Counted from the stretch's first letter, positions 10,601 to 16,506 are shown. The stretch: DNA of 18,455 nucleotides from an uncultured Eubacteriales bacterium (GCA_900544705.1 UQWH01000037.1:1-18455); one strand, 5' to 3'. Notes: generated by a model not told the origin, from the letters alone. Numbers and translations are program-made.

Positions 10601-11623
10601 TCTCTGACTGGCGACATGGACGCGGTCTACGTCATCCGCGCGACCGACAAGGCTGGCAATGAAACGGAATACACCGTGACGATGCGGCCAATCGCCTCCA
10701 TCACGGACGCTATCGCGGAGATCACACCGGAGAATGTCAAGTCGAGCGACGCGGAAACCGTGGAAACGGTCGAGCGGCAGATCCTTGACATCGCCGAGCG
10801 ATTCGACGAAGCGGAGTCCACCGAGGACGAGTGGAACAAGCTGCTGGAAGCCGCCGCAAAGTGCAAGGAGCTGCAAGCGCGCATCGCAGAGGTCACAGCG
10901 GAAATCGACCGCCTGACGAACGGCGTAAACGGCTATGACATCGACACCGTCACAAGCGACGACAAGGCGGACATCGAGTCGCTGATCGAGTCCATCGACG
11001 CTTTGCTCGGCACCGACAACCTCACCGATGCCGAGCGCGCCGCACTGGAAGACTTGAAAGAAGCGGCGCAGGCCCTGTTCGATCGCATTGCGGCTGCCAA
11101 AGCGGCGGCCGAACGCGACGAAATCATCGCCGTCCGGGACATCACCAAGGACAGTGTGACTCTCGACGACAAGAATGCGCTGGAAAAAGCGGAACAGGCA
11201 CTGGAAGAAGCCCTGCGCGACTTCGGCGGCAACTACACCGAGGCAGAACGCGACGCGTTGGAAGCGCAGCTTGTTGCCATCAAGGCCGCCCTTGCGGCCA
11301 TCGCCAACGCCGAAAAGGTGCTGGAGGAGATCGGCCGGCTGCCCTCCGTCGATGAGGTGAAGCTCAGCGACAAGGACGAGGTCGAGCGCGTCAAGAAGCT
11401 CCTCGACGGGCTTACCGAGAATGAGAAGGCCATGCTCGGAAGCGACGCCGCTAAGGTGGATGCGCTGCTGCGGCAGCTTCAGCAGCTCGCCGAGGAAAGC
11501 AAGCGCGCGCCGGGAACCGGCGATGCGAATGCGTTGGCCCTGTGGATCGCGCTGCTCTTCCTCAGCGGCAGCGGTGCGGCCTGCCTTCTTGCCGCACGCA
11601 AAAAGAAAAAGCACTCTAAATAA
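1676..11623 (+). CDS. Giant secreted, wall-anchored surface protein with beta-helix and Cys/His modules
   Basis: The 3315-residue protein starts at an ATG after AAAGGAG. Residues 1-31 are a signal peptide (SVFA/EE cleavage). Residues about 38-2115 hold seven related modules: a FxxAWxxA helix and (L/V)LxD strand, LDLNGK-type strands and glycine-rich GGxF rungs suggesting a right-handed beta-helix. These are divided by eight Cys/His linkers (C309-C331, C541-C556, H726-C762, H1024-C1064, C1288-C1291, C1480-C1493, C1789-C1811, H2094-C2099 onward). Three Ig-like copies centre on FGLFF/FGLFY at 1097, 2298 and 2849. About 2395-2482 resembles the carbohydrate-associated X2 domain (NGN...YLYDLAAGEY). 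About 2484-2742 holds one MBG-like and two YDG-like repeats (YNGT, YDGT). Residues 3005-3276 are helical and charged. The C-terminus has PGTGD (3279-3283), a hydrophobic segment (about 3286-3307) and RKKKK, a sortase signal. It is probably an adhesin or scaffold; no catalytic residues are recognised. Confidence 0.9.
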   Translation: MNTTTTRKQRVVSILLALILVLSMLPASVFAEENTNQAAVTAGGTTTEFATYAQAVAYANAHSGSTLRLLADIKVPDYEAPADMPLITGNVTLNLNGKSINYVDVGSAGLDEDGEAVKGQPGTLTVTGSGSIELLTMYYGALTLNGGTVNELRAEDFAATVHITGGTVENFELSLRWDDKATADISGGSVQKLNLGTGTVNITGGSHGSETAPWGINGGTLNISGGSFSNLRLLVTGGKISLTGGEFEYISTDPQAPSSEYQKLTMGSLLGDNCAFYGKDGSLVSADVLTLENVKIVADHEHTYQDGKCTACGALCRHDRVETAMGKCEVCGVQLEAEVSSEDASPVYYTSFIQAWDALQPNRKDQVTVTLLRPRYDLGNTDLYVSTNNIRLDLNYHVMFGTGKFVVSGDQSTFTVANGELDGITVEAAGGTVTVEDDCNGMKALRVTSTESAVTIRGGNIGNLILPATDTESLKNVKLSGGDFGSISFHGTGNVAITDLLEAGYAFRDNKGVFGDANGLVPYGRMFPAAASFAELEVVKCDHSAVNEAKGYCNYCGKLYEGKITGKDGTVRYVEKLRESDFADGNTVVLLCNITGSTLIPKGDCTIDLNGHSVSQISFIVQDGTLTLKGYGKISVVVLGYKEIDSTLVIKDAAYRNRVKIGVLSVNKTSNTKLTGGQFDKIERKDGRFVEELLAEGCSFFNADWDMPEYIEGKTALNKAYYIAAHEHWFIVNIEGETQCQECGMPCHHKTIGPDGKCQDVCKRQIYVATLTAADGTVTNYESFPDAWTAAAAANDSTLRLLCDVTLDSDDIYDVGDDDGSGADILLSLNSGKFTLDLGGFALKAGASGALLKVSGTVDLTIQNGSLINTYRAEGDGQVFRTSGSALAQEGGSVRLIAVNLTGATGAGGVADQLIQANAIYLSDGTLTVSGGEFTGSIAVFRTTQAPVLHISAATLHNGLNYAYIGESREPARLRACFAEGSMLFDKDGKYIDIAVDSYWTLTAIEDISIHSFDYSGEAVVKPHQHSFVDSVCAECDYVCPHDSGKNDREASYFEKAICSLCHCEYGDYLKDTTAPTGEIRIKDRTWWQTALNTISFGLFYKEEVIAEITGTDDSYDQPGFDITKHAVRIEYLISNTALSEETVKDSAFTQYTGAIDLSADDQYVIYARLTDHAGNTAYAGSDGFEIDKTAPAIEVLSPVSKVLDSETTIYKFCTTALVFRAADKNLASVTAENPELLTTDADGNYVLSYKEGSAAQSIVLTDKAGNERRVSVTLYKAHDFDPETAACRNCGVQAAAKVVCGEATEWFASGDELFAALEGETYDGAAVTLLQDTEITTGASIAADLAFDLNGRTLSNSDSAGIKIDGEVTFHSTAGAGDILVPLAVSKGAHLTMGLGIGHVKSFFPMGKLTIYSGEYALLSSMCTDSEAENFTLYGGTYDWLRLQKADVRDVLAKGRWFVNVPYDKATGTSIQKVTVDLCEHANISGNHCTNCGMEFTVSVEENGTVHWFDTFARAIHFAKQADGSTVKLLQDITLDETNASSLISGSSIGLNAGSYALDLAGKALDVGGYTLSVADGCDLTILDSAGSGKVTGSGTVDACPGGHLTIAGGDFTGLSCVNSYHWKSLTLKGGSFRRIFSTGGTPMQYLENDCAFALADGSYAKESDVQVEGNTYRIDDVSVVKAPLVITKQPGMVVFYTTSPEEYRRKPAISLACPLDDAPAGQITAMLESNDGSQTFETLNVPAASTMDLTFSLSSFTTPGTDGYRIRLTYKDYEVCSDLFVIAVQMCNHTVNLPVWNMRYDNLCRDCYCALGAFIRKDNTVTGYIAAADAFAAAQTEGNRDCTLTLLSDCKETLAVKSGAFTLIVTEGSTMCGNVTVAKGAELTIAGYERRPFGGTANSVIGSKVVCAKGGTLTASKTEFRNTVNCVGTGSFTNVSFWNTVSGKGLNTLTGCTLYSTSTLSVSGTTTLLNGTADCTITVNSGGKLTIDSLVCEGSVVAKSGGTLELTDGVYRGEVTAQSGSTFTVGASAIQVAAIEKGANATLKRDARFGNITVGGRLIDCLGEGLALQEIDTAIIIDGRVPIASNVCVVSHPQHTCQWNTGTHEKLCGCGYVEATDTEAPVFDGIADAGIYYGSKAFTVTDENEFTLTIDGETVTLGNGAYTLEPDNASHTLVATDIAGNTASITVSVMKLYRVTLPMGTGYTVTGAATAGHGTDYEFEVKIADGYSKTRDYKVLVNGEEPTGGMGDESGDTLLISGVSGDLVITVEGVADITPPAAEITVGTSSFRDFLNTVTFGLFFKETQTVTVTASDAGSGVKTVEYLLSETAFAGTDAITGSWTALALTDGKAEFRIAPNQKAFVYVRATDASGNVQVINSEGVVVYTDAEAITETADFTMLEKTDITLDVKLNGNAVAALYNGDTLIDSGNYAVSENGTITLKNSYLYDLAAGEYTIRVQYNPMGEEFRTGDAPAMTSVKLTVHKRMPNIVLNPGKRVYNGTPLKEKEIPFTVAYNGALVWEFKPADADDSAYTATAPKNAGVYTVRLTLAETDRYKAASRTAAFEITPKEVTVTGAAVEASRAYNGTTGAVVTAPGTIAGLVEDDDVSILPGTAAYLDRNAGTAKKVAFSGFSLTGPDAANYTLAAQPTDTTAGITAKRLTIVNLKVKDKQYDGTNAATLDGTPTLDGLVEGDTLQLLNGVPTFDSVAVGKGIPVSFTTFALFGDSVMLGNYALVQPTGITADIVEYIADGSEYSVNSNDWINTDFVVTAAPGYAVSLTNTAGGAWTDTLTASTETADGTLAFYVKNPESGAISTVVTEHYKIDKTAPTGEVRLNERSAFQTVLNQISFGLFFNDDVKVKLSAADEASGVKSVQYHKTDRVLTDAEVRTITDWTEDSDFSIKAKDLEQFILYVRIEDNAGNVGYIGSDGAIFDTTAPEIVGVENGNIYYVTKRVAVDDENLASVTRNGEPVDTVFSLTGDMDAVYVIRATDKAGNETEYTVTMRPIASITDAIAEITPENVKSSDAETVETVERQILDIAERFDEAESTEDEWNKLLEAAAKCKELQARIAEVTAEIDRLTNGVNGYDIDTVTSDDKADIESLIESIDALLGTDNLTDAERAALEDLKEAAQALFDRIAAAKAAAERDEIIAVRDITKDSVTLDDKNALEKAEQALEEALRDFGGNYTEAERDALEAQLVAIKAALAAIANAEKVLEEIGRLPSVDEVKLSDKDEVERVKKLLDGLTENEKAMLGSDAAKVDALLRQLQQLAEESKRAPGTGDANALALWIALLFLSGSGAACLLAARKKKKHSK
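1787..8020 (+). repeat. Seven diverged beta-helix modules with Cys/His linkers inside the surface protein
   Basis: The same order recurs seven times. First comes a strand and helix with an aromatic and AxxxA (FATYAQAVAYA, YTSFIQAWDAL, YESFPDAWTAA, FDTFARAIHFA). Next is a strand ending in LLxD (LRLLADI, LRLLCDV, VKLLQDI, LTLLSDC). Then come a LDLNGK/LDLGGF/LDLAGK strand, several GGxF or GGxL rungs, and a FxxxDG turn. Each of modules 1-6 is separated from the next by a CxH or HxH followed by GxCxxCG. Modules are about 200-300 residues long and clearly diverged at the DNA level, so the duplication is old. An Ig-like block interrupts the series after module 4. Confidence 0.75.
4895..5242 (+). repeat. 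Ig-like FGLF domain, copy 1 of 3
   Basis: Residues 1074-1189 begin TAPTGEIRIKDR, contain LNTISFGLFYKE and end with a VIYARLTDHAGN-type strand before the next TAP. Copies 2 and 3 share the same start, core and end. This block separates beta-helix modules 4 and 5. Confidence 0.75.
8501..8830 (+). repeat. Ig-like FGLF domain, copy 2 of 3
   Basis: Residues 2276-2385 start TPPAAEITVG, contain LNTVTFGLFFKE and then SGVKTVEYLLS, and end VYVRATDASGN. It follows a VTLPMGTGYTVTG-type domain (about 2194-2275) and precedes the X2-like domain. Confidence 0.75.
10151..10477 (+). repeat. Ig-like FGLF domain, copy 3 of 3
   Basis: Residues 2826-2934 start TAPTGEVRLNER, contain LNQISFGLFFND and SGVKSVQYHKTD, and end LYVRIEDNAGN. 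It lies between the YDG-type repeats and the helical stalk. Confidence 0.75.
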
Positions 11624-11631
11624 ATAAGGCG

Positions 11632-11716
11632 AACACAGCGATTTTCCCGCATTCAGCGGGAAGGAAAGCACATTTGCACGCACCGGGGACGCTGTGTTAC
11701 TGCTTCGGCGCTGAAT
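11632..11716. other. Overlapping inverted repeats downstream of the surface-protein gene
   Basis: AACACAGCG (11632-11640) is complementary to 11690-11698. TTCCCGC (11644-11650) pairs with GCGGGAA (11656-11662) in a short hairpin. ATTCAGCG (11651-11658), partly in the loop of that hairpin, is complementary to CGCTGAAT (11709-11716). The pairings interlock, so the RNA could form alternative structures or a pseudoknot. No reading frame of note lies here and the role is unknown. Confidence 0.45.
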
Positions 11717-11736
11717 GATACGTGCCGTCTACCTAA

Positions 11737-11770
11737 AAATCGTGCCGTGGCGGCGTCCACGGCACGATTT
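11737..11770. terminator. Bidirectional terminator between the surface-protein gene and mocA
   Basis: A 14-bp perfect stem (11737-11750 with 11757-11770) with a six-base loop lies between two convergent genes, ten bases from the mocA stop codon. The stem starts with A-rich and ends with T-rich bases on both strands, so it can serve both transcripts. The - strand side continues into further T residues. Confidence 0.85.
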
Positions 11771-11780
11771 GTTTAAATGT

Positions 11781-12374
11781 TTAGTTGTGCTGTTCTTCTT
11801 CCAGCTCCCGCAGAGCCTGTGGGGTGTCCACGTCCGTGAGCTCCTCCTGTGCGACCTCGACCGGCAGAAAACGCTCCGGATGTGCGCGGATGACGGTATT
11901 ACCACCGTGATCCTCCGTCAGCTCCAGCAGCTCCGGGAAGAACTCCTGCGGGAAGAGATTCGGATTGCCGCGCTTGCCGTTGTGGGCCGCGCCCACAATG
12001 CGGTCGGGATGCGCCAGCCATGCCTGCACGACCTTCGCCACGCTGTCCGAGGCCAGAAGCGGCTGGTCGGACACCATATATAGAATACCGCCGCAGCCCA
12101 AAAGCGCCTGCGTGCCAAGGCGGATGGTGTAGCTGATGCCATAGTCCGGATGCGGATTGCGGATGGCCTCAAAGCCGAATTCCGCCGCCAGCTCCTCGAC
12201 TTGCGGATACTGCGTGACGACGACGACACGCGCAAAGAGCTCCGCCGGGACGGCTTCCAACGCGCGGCGGATGAGCGGCTTGCCGTCAAACTGCGCGGCC
12301 AGCTTGTTGGCGCGGAAGCGCGATGCGTTGCCCGCCGCCATGATGAGGCAGCCCGGCTTTGTCGGATGTTCCAT
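11781..12374 (-). CDS. mocA: Molybdenum cofactor cytidylyltransferase (MocA-type)
   Basis: The 197-residue protein (E. coli MocA has 192) is a GT-A-fold nucleotidyltransferase. It has the N-terminal nucleotide-binding signature MAAGNASRFRANKL (12-25), followed by FDGKPLI. A metal-binding SDQPLL lies at 102-107, GNPNLF at 136-141, an EDHGGN segment near 154-159 and a closing DVDTPQAL at 181-188. MocA couples CTP to molybdopterin to form the cytosine dinucleotide cofactor used by xanthine-dehydrogenase-family enzymes, and it sits next to xdhABC here. The ATG at 12374 is preferred because AGGGGG lies just upstream; the longer frame to 12461 crosses the promoter region. The canonical Gly after ArgPhe is replaced by Arg21. 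The enzyme is cytoplasmic. Confidence 0.9.
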   Translation of the reverse strand: MEHPTKPGCLIMAAGNASRFRANKLAAQFDGKPLIRRALEAVPAELFARVVVVTQYPQVEELAAEFGFEAIRNPHPDYGISYTIRLGTQALLGCGGILYMVSDQPLLASDSVAKVVQAWLAHPDRIVGAAHNGKRGNPNLFPQEFFPELLELTEDHGGNTVIRAHPERFLPVEVAQEELTDVDTPQALRELEEEQHN

Positions 12375-12395
12375 CGGATGACCCCCTTTTTTCGT

Positions 12396-12424
12396 AGTAT
12401 ATCCGGTTTTCCGCTTTTTTTCCA
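12396..12424 (-). promoter_or_regulatory. Candidate mocA promoter
   Basis: On the - strand TGGAAA (12424-12419) lies 17 bases before TATACT (12401-12396), which is 21 bases upstream of the mocA ATG. The -10 matches consensus at five of six bases and the -35 at four of six. Confidence 0.4.
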
Positions 12425-12460
12425 GCATTTTTTCAGAGCGTTCGCAATTGCCGAATTTCA

Positions 12461-12484
12461 CGTTATCTCAAAAATAGGATAACG
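12461..12484. promoter_or_regulatory. Palindrome, candidate operator for mocA/xdhABC
   Basis: CGTTATC (12461-12467) and GATAACG (12478-12484) form a perfect 7-bp inverted repeat with a 10-base AT-rich spacer. The site ends seven bases before the proposed -35 box of xdhABC and lies upstream of the mocA promoter. It has the size and position of a site for a dimeric regulator that could serve both genes. No regulator gene is in the window. Confidence 0.45.
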
Positions 12485-12491
12485 CGCGGAC

Positions 12492-12520
12492 TTCAAAAAA
12501 AATCTGCCTTGTGATATACT
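12492..12520 (+). promoter_or_regulatory. Promoter of xdhABC
   Basis: TTCAAA (12492-12497), a 17-base spacer and TATACT (12515-12520) with an extended TG two bases earlier form a good vegetative promoter, 65 bases before the xdhA start. The leader between is A/T-rich and shows no riboswitch-like structure that I can recognise. Confidence 0.6.
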
Positions 12521-12585
12521 TAGAAAGAAAAAGAGTATTTTCACCTTTTTTTGTGAAAAACGATAAACAATGGAGGTTATGCCCT

Positions 12586-14895
12586 ATGCAAGTTGGCAAA
12601 AGCGTCCCGCGCGTTGACGCTTTCGACAAAGCGACCGGCCGCGCGAAGTACACGGACGATCTGTGCGACAGAAATGCACTGATCACTAGAGTCGTCCGCT
12701 CCACCATTGCCCACGGCTATGTGAAGTCCGTGGATATTTCCGAGGCAGAAAAGGTGCCGGGCGTTGTCCGCATCTTCACCTGCTTCGACGTGCCCGACAT
12801 CAAGTTCCCGACGGCAGGCCACCCGTGGTCGGTCGAGCCGGCGCATCAGGACATCGCGGATCGCCGCCTTCTGAACCGGCACGTGCGCTACTATGGCGAC
12901 GATGTCGCTGCGGTCGTGGCGGAGGACGAGGTCGCCGCGGCGCAGGCTGCGCGCCTGATCCACGTGGAGTACGAGGAGCTTCCCTTTGTGCTGGATGTGC
13001 AGGAGGCCATGAAGGATGGCCAGCCCCAGCTACATAAGGAATTCCCGAACAACATCCTCCGCCACAGCGACATCCGCATCGGCAACTATGAGGAAGCCAT
13101 CAAAGAGCCGGGGCTGATCTGCGTGGATAAGTGGTACAACACCTCCACCGTGCAGCACTGCCATATTGAAAACCATGTTGCCTACGCTTATGAAGAGGCA
13201 GGCAAGATTGTCGTCGTTTCCTCCACGCAGATCCCGCACATTGTCCGCCGTACCGTCGGGCAGGCGCTAGGTATGCCCTGGGGCAGCATCCGCGTGATCA
13301 AGCCCTATATCGGCGGCGGCTTCGGCAACAAGCAGGACACCCTCTATGAGCCGCTGGCGGCATGGCTGTCGCAGCAGCTCGGCGGCCGTCTGGTCAAGAT
13401 CGACATCCCGCGCGAGGACACCTTTGTTTCCAACCGTGTGCGCCATGCCATCCGCATCCACCTTGTTTCGTGGCTGCATCCGGACGGCAGCCTTGCCGCG
13501 CGCAAGGTCGAGCTGTTCTCCGATCAGGGCGCTTACGCCTCCCACGGCCACAGCATCGTGGCCAAGGCCATGGGCTCCTTCCCGCAGCTCTACCCCTGTG
13601 CGAATTTCGAGGGCGACGCCTACACGGTGTTCACCAACAAGTCCGTCGCCGGTGCAATGCGCGGCTACGGTATGCCGCAGGCTTCGTGGGCGCATGAGTG
13701 CCACATCGAGGACATCTGCAAGGTGCTGGGCGTGGACTCCCTCCAGTGGCGCCGCGAGCACATCATGCCCGTGGGCTATGTGGACGGCTTCTCCAAAAAC
13801 GAAAACTATTTTGACAGCTTCAACCAGTGCTTTGACAAGGCCGTTGCCTATATGGATTACGACCGCAAGCACGCGGAATATGAAAACCAGACCGGCCCTA
13901 TCCGCAAGGGAATCGGCATCGCCCCCTTCTGGTACAACACCGCTGTCTGGCCCATCTCTCTTGAGCATTCCTCCTGCCGTATGGTTCTGAATCAGGACGG
14001 CTCTGTGCAGGTGCAGGTAGGCGAAACGGAGATCGGTCAGGGCGCGGATACCGCCTATGCACAGATGGCGGCGGACGTCATCGGCCTGAAGGACTATCGC
14101 GACGTACACGTCATCTCCAATCAGGACACGGACGTCACCCCCTTCGGCCTCGGCGCGTATGCCTCCCGCCAGACCTATGTCTGCGGCTTCTCCATCACGC
14201 AGACCGGCAATATCCTGCGCGACAAGATCCTTGAATATGCCAAGGAGCTCACGCGCTGCCCCATTGCCAATATGGACATCGTGGACAGCAATATCGTCCG
14301 CAAGCCCGACGGCCGCGTGCTGGTCAGCCTGCGCGATCTGGCGACGGAGGCCTTCTACAGCCTGTCGCACAGCGAGCATATTACCGCAGAATCCACCTAC
14401 CAGATCAAAAACAACGCCTACTCCTTCGGCTGCTGCTGCGCCGAGGTCACGGTGGATATCCCCATGTGCCGCGTGACGGTGGACAGAATCATCAATGTCC
14501 ACGACTGCGGCAACCTGATTAACCCCCAGCTTGCCGAAGCGCAGGTACACGGCGGTATGTCCATGGGCATCGGTTACGGTCTGTCCGAGCAGCTCCTTTT
14601 CGATCCCAAAACCGGAAAGGCGCTGAACAATAACCTGCTGGACTACAAGCTCTCGACCACGATGGATCATCCCCATCTGGAGGCGCAGTTTGTCGAGAAT
14701 TTCGAGCCGACCAGCCCCTTCGGCACGAAGGCGCTGGGCGAGCCGCCCGCCTGCCCGGTGGCGCCCGCCATCCGTAACGCCATCCTCAACGCGACCGGTG
14801 TCGCGATGGACACCGCGCCCATGACGCCGCTGCGCCTGTTCGAGCGCTTCAGTGAGGAAGGCCTCATCAACGACCCGTGGAGAAAGGAGAACTGA
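12586..14895 (+). CDS. xdhA: Xanthine-dehydrogenase-type molybdopterin-binding subunit
   Basis: The 769-residue protein resembles E. coli XdhA (about 752) along its whole length, from GKSVPRVDAFDKATGRAKYTDD at the N-terminus. It binds the molybdenum cofactor and hydroxylates purines or related heterocycles at the Mo centre. Visible motifs are GGGFGNKQD (243-251), GAMRGYGMPQ (356-365), ETEIGQGADT (480-489) and KALGEPP (715-721), where Glu719 is the expected catalytic base. SSTQIPHIVRR, shared with E. coli XdhA, is also present. The ATG at 12586 follows GGAGG (12572-12576); the longer frame from 12511 begins inside the promoter. There is no in-frame TGA, so no sign of selenocysteine. It is first in the xdhABC operon and divergent from mocA. 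The exact substrate (xanthine, hypoxanthine or another purine) cannot be told from sequence. Confidence 0.93.
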   Translation: MQVGKSVPRVDAFDKATGRAKYTDDLCDRNALITRVVRSTIAHGYVKSVDISEAEKVPGVVRIFTCFDVPDIKFPTAGHPWSVEPAHQDIADRRLLNRHVRYYGDDVAAVVAEDEVAAAQAARLIHVEYEELPFVLDVQEAMKDGQPQLHKEFPNNILRHSDIRIGNYEEAIKEPGLICVDKWYNTSTVQHCHIENHVAYAYEEAGKIVVVSSTQIPHIVRRTVGQALGMPWGSIRVIKPYIGGGFGNKQDTLYEPLAAWLSQQLGGRLVKIDIPREDTFVSNRVRHAIRIHLVSWLHPDGSLAARKVELFSDQGAYASHGHSIVAKAMGSFPQLYPCANFEGDAYTVFTNKSVAGAMRGYGMPQASWAHECHIEDICKVLGVDSLQWRREHIMPVGYVDGFSKNENYFDSFNQCFDKAVAYMDYDRKHAEYENQTGPIRKGIGIAPFWYNTAVWPISLEHSSCRMVLNQDGSVQVQVGETEIGQGADTAYAQMAADVIGLKDYRDVHVISNQDTDVTPFGLGAYASRQTYVCGFSITQTGNILRDKILEYAKELTRCPIANMDIVDSNIVRKPDGRVLVSLRDLATEAFYSLSHSEHITAESTYQIKNNAYSFGCCCAEVTVDIPMCRVTVDRIINVHDCGNLINPQLAEAQVHGGMSMGIGYGLSEQLLFDPKTGKALNNNLLDYKLSTTMDHPHLEAQFVENFEPTSPFGTKALGEPPACPVAPAIRNAILNATGVAMDTAPMTPLRLFERFSEEGLINDPWRKEN

Positions 14896-14898
14896 GCC

Positions 14899-15780
14899 AT
14901 GTATGATATGAAAGCGTATTACGAATCCAAGAGCGTGGAGGATGCCATCCGTCTGCGCCTGGAGCACCCCGAAGCGCATATCATCGCCGGCGGCTCCGAC
15001 GTCCTTGTGCAGATGCGCGAGGGCAAGCGCGCCGGGGTGGAGCTGATCTCCATCTTCATGCTCGACGAGCTGCGCGGCGTGACGATAGACGAGGAGGAGA
15101 ACATCCGCATCGGCAGCCTGACCAGCTTCTCCCACATCACGAAGGACCCCATCATCCAGAAGTATATCAACGTGCTGGGCGAAGCGGTCGATCAGGTCGG
15201 CGGCCCGCAGATTCGTAACATCGGCACCATCGGCGGCAACACCTGCAACGGCGTCACCTCCGCGGACTCTGCGTCCACGCTCCATGCGTGGGAGGCAATC
15301 GTGGAGCTGACCGGGCCGAACGGCACCCGCCGCTGCGCCATCAAGGACTTCTATAAGAAGGCCAAGGTCGTGGACATCCGTGAGGGCGAGATCCAGACGG
15401 CCATTCTCATCCCGAAGGAGAGCTACCGCGACACCTACGGTCACTATATCAAGTACGCCATGCGCAACGCGCTGGACATCGCGACGAACGGCTGCTCGGT
15501 GAATGTGCGCCTGTCGCCGGACAAGAAAACCTTTGAGCGCGTCCGCATCGCCTATGGCGTCGCAGGCCCCATCCCCATGCGCGCGCCCACGGCAGAGGCC
15601 AGTATTCAGGGTCTGCCCGTGACGATGGAAAACGTGGACAAGTTTGCAGAAACCGTCCTTCAGGACATCAATCCGCGTGACTCGTGGCGTGCGTCCAAGG
15701 CGTTCCGCCAGCACGTCGCCGTGGAGTCGGCGCGGCGCTGCCTGATCGAATCCGTGAAGCTCGCAGGAGGTGCGCTGTAA
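14899..15780 (+). CDS. xdhB: Xanthine-dehydrogenase-type FAD-binding subunit
   Basis: The 293-residue protein matches the FAD subunit of xanthine dehydrogenases (E. coli XdhB has 292). It carries electrons from the iron-sulfur subunit to the final acceptor. The FAD-binding signatures are IIAGGSDVLVQMREG (about 28-42) and GGPQIRNIGTIGGNTCNG (about 101-118) followed by SADSA. A C-terminal SWRASKAFRQH block is shared with XdhB. The ATG lies three bases after the xdhA stop, and its ribosome site AAAGGAGA is inside the end of xdhA, so the two are tightly coupled. The stop codon overlaps the xdhC start. Confidence 0.93.
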   Translation: MYDMKAYYESKSVEDAIRLRLEHPEAHIIAGGSDVLVQMREGKRAGVELISIFMLDELRGVTIDEEENIRIGSLTSFSHITKDPIIQKYINVLGEAVDQVGGPQIRNIGTIGGNTCNGVTSADSASTLHAWEAIVELTGPNGTRRCAIKDFYKKAKVVDIREGEIQTAILIPKESYRDTYGHYIKYAMRNALDIATNGCSVNVRLSPDKKTFERVRIAYGVAGPIPMRAPTAEASIQGLPVTMENVDKFAETVLQDINPRDSWRASKAFRQHVAVESARRCLIESVKLAGGAL

Positions 15781-16283
15781 TGGAAAACCAGTATCAACTG
15801 ATCCGCTTCAACCTCAACGGCAAGGACGTGGAGAAGGTCGTGGATGTCCGCGCCTCTCTGACCGATATGCTCCGCAACGACTACCGCATGACCTCCGTCA
15901 AGAAGGGCTGCGAGGTGGGCGAGTGCGGCGCGTGCAACGTCATCATCAACGGCGAGTGCTACAACTCCTGCATCTATCTTGCGGTTTGGGTCAACGGCAA
16001 AAAGGTCCGCACGCTCGAGAGCCTCATGGGGCCGAACGGCGAGCTGTCGGACATCCAGCAGGCGTTTATCGACGAAGCTGCCATCCAGTGCGGCTTCTGC
16101 ACGCCGGGCTTCATCATGACGGCGGTCGAGATCCTTGAATCCGGCAAGGAATACACAGATGCCGAGCTGCGCAAGCTACTGTCCGGCCATCTGTGCCGCT
16201 GCACGGGCTATGAAAACATCGTCCGCGCGGTGAAAAAGACCATGTATAAGCGCCTCGGCAAGGAAATGCCGCAGGAGCAGTAA
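15780..16283 (+). CDS. xdhC: Xanthine-dehydrogenase-type [2Fe-2S] subunit
   Basis: The 167-residue protein (E. coli XdhC has 159) carries two [2Fe-2S] clusters. The plant-ferredoxin-type N-terminal site has Cys44, Cys49, Cys52 and Cys64, with an extra Cys60. The C-terminal helical site has Cys104 and Cys107 (QCGFCTPG) and Cys139 and Cys141 (LCRCTGYENIV). It passes electrons from the Mo centre in XdhA to FAD in XdhB. The ATG at 15780 overlaps the xdhB stop as TAATG, with AGGAGGT just upstream, so translation is coupled. A longer frame exists upstream but only overlaps xdhB. Confidence 0.93.
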   Translation: MENQYQLIRFNLNGKDVEKVVDVRASLTDMLRNDYRMTSVKKGCEVGECGACNVIINGECYNSCIYLAVWVNGKKVRTLESLMGPNGELSDIQQAFIDEAAIQCGFCTPGFIMTAVEILESGKEYTDAELRKLLSGHLCRCTGYENIVRAVKKTMYKRLGKEMPQEQ

Positions 16284-16318
16284 GAAAAGCAGACGCAAAA
16301 AACAAATAACAAATAACG

Positions 16319-16355
16319 GAAAGCCCAGTTCAGTATAAAACTGAACTGGGCTTTC
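16319..16355 (+). terminator. xdhABC terminator hairpin (palindrome copy 1)
   Basis: A 15-bp perfect stem (16319-16333 with 16341-16355) and a seven-base loop TATAAAA lie 35 bases after the xdhC stop. The tail has few T residues, so termination may be partial. The same palindrome, with loop TATGAAA, recurs at 16549-16581. Confidence 0.7.
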
Positions 16356-16406
16356 AGACTGTCAAAAAACCTATCCAGCCGAAAGTTTCGGAGGGAAGAA
16401 TAGTGT

Positions 16407-16433
16407 GAAAGGGAACCGTCAGGGTTCCCTTTC
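16407..16433. repeat. Hairpin in the intergenic cluster
   Basis: GAAAGGGAACC (16407-16417) pairs with 16423-16433 around a five-base loop. It is 11 bp and perfect, with no T-tract after it. Confidence 0.6.
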
Positions 16434-16458
16434 GCGTTCAATAACCCGCCGCAGCGAT

Positions 16459-16502
16459 CAAAATTGCAAAATAATACTACAAACATTGATTTTGCAATTT
16501 TG
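16459..16502. repeat. AT-rich hairpin in the intergenic cluster
   Basis: CAAAATTGCAAAAT (16459-16472) is perfectly complementary to 16489-16502, with a 16-base loop. CTACAAA in the loop is also complementary to TTTGTAG at the 3' end of the stem, which gives an alternative fold. Confidence 0.6.
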
Positions 16503-16506
16503 TAGG

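Noticed and set aside
12375..12461. N-terminal extension of mocA
   Set aside because: The extra residues have no family similarity, and they cover the proposed mocA promoter; the ATG at 12374 has a strong ribosome site.
12586..14895. Selenium-dependent hydroxylase with an in-frame selenocysteine
   Set aside because: The frame contains no internal TGA. Selenium-dependent Mo hydroxylases use a labile selenium that cannot be seen in sequence, and no accessory genes such as yqeB or yqeC are present.
13267..15714. 815-aa open frame on the - strand across xdhA and xdhB
   Set aside because: xdhA and xdhB on the + strand have unmistakable motifs; the antisense frame has none.
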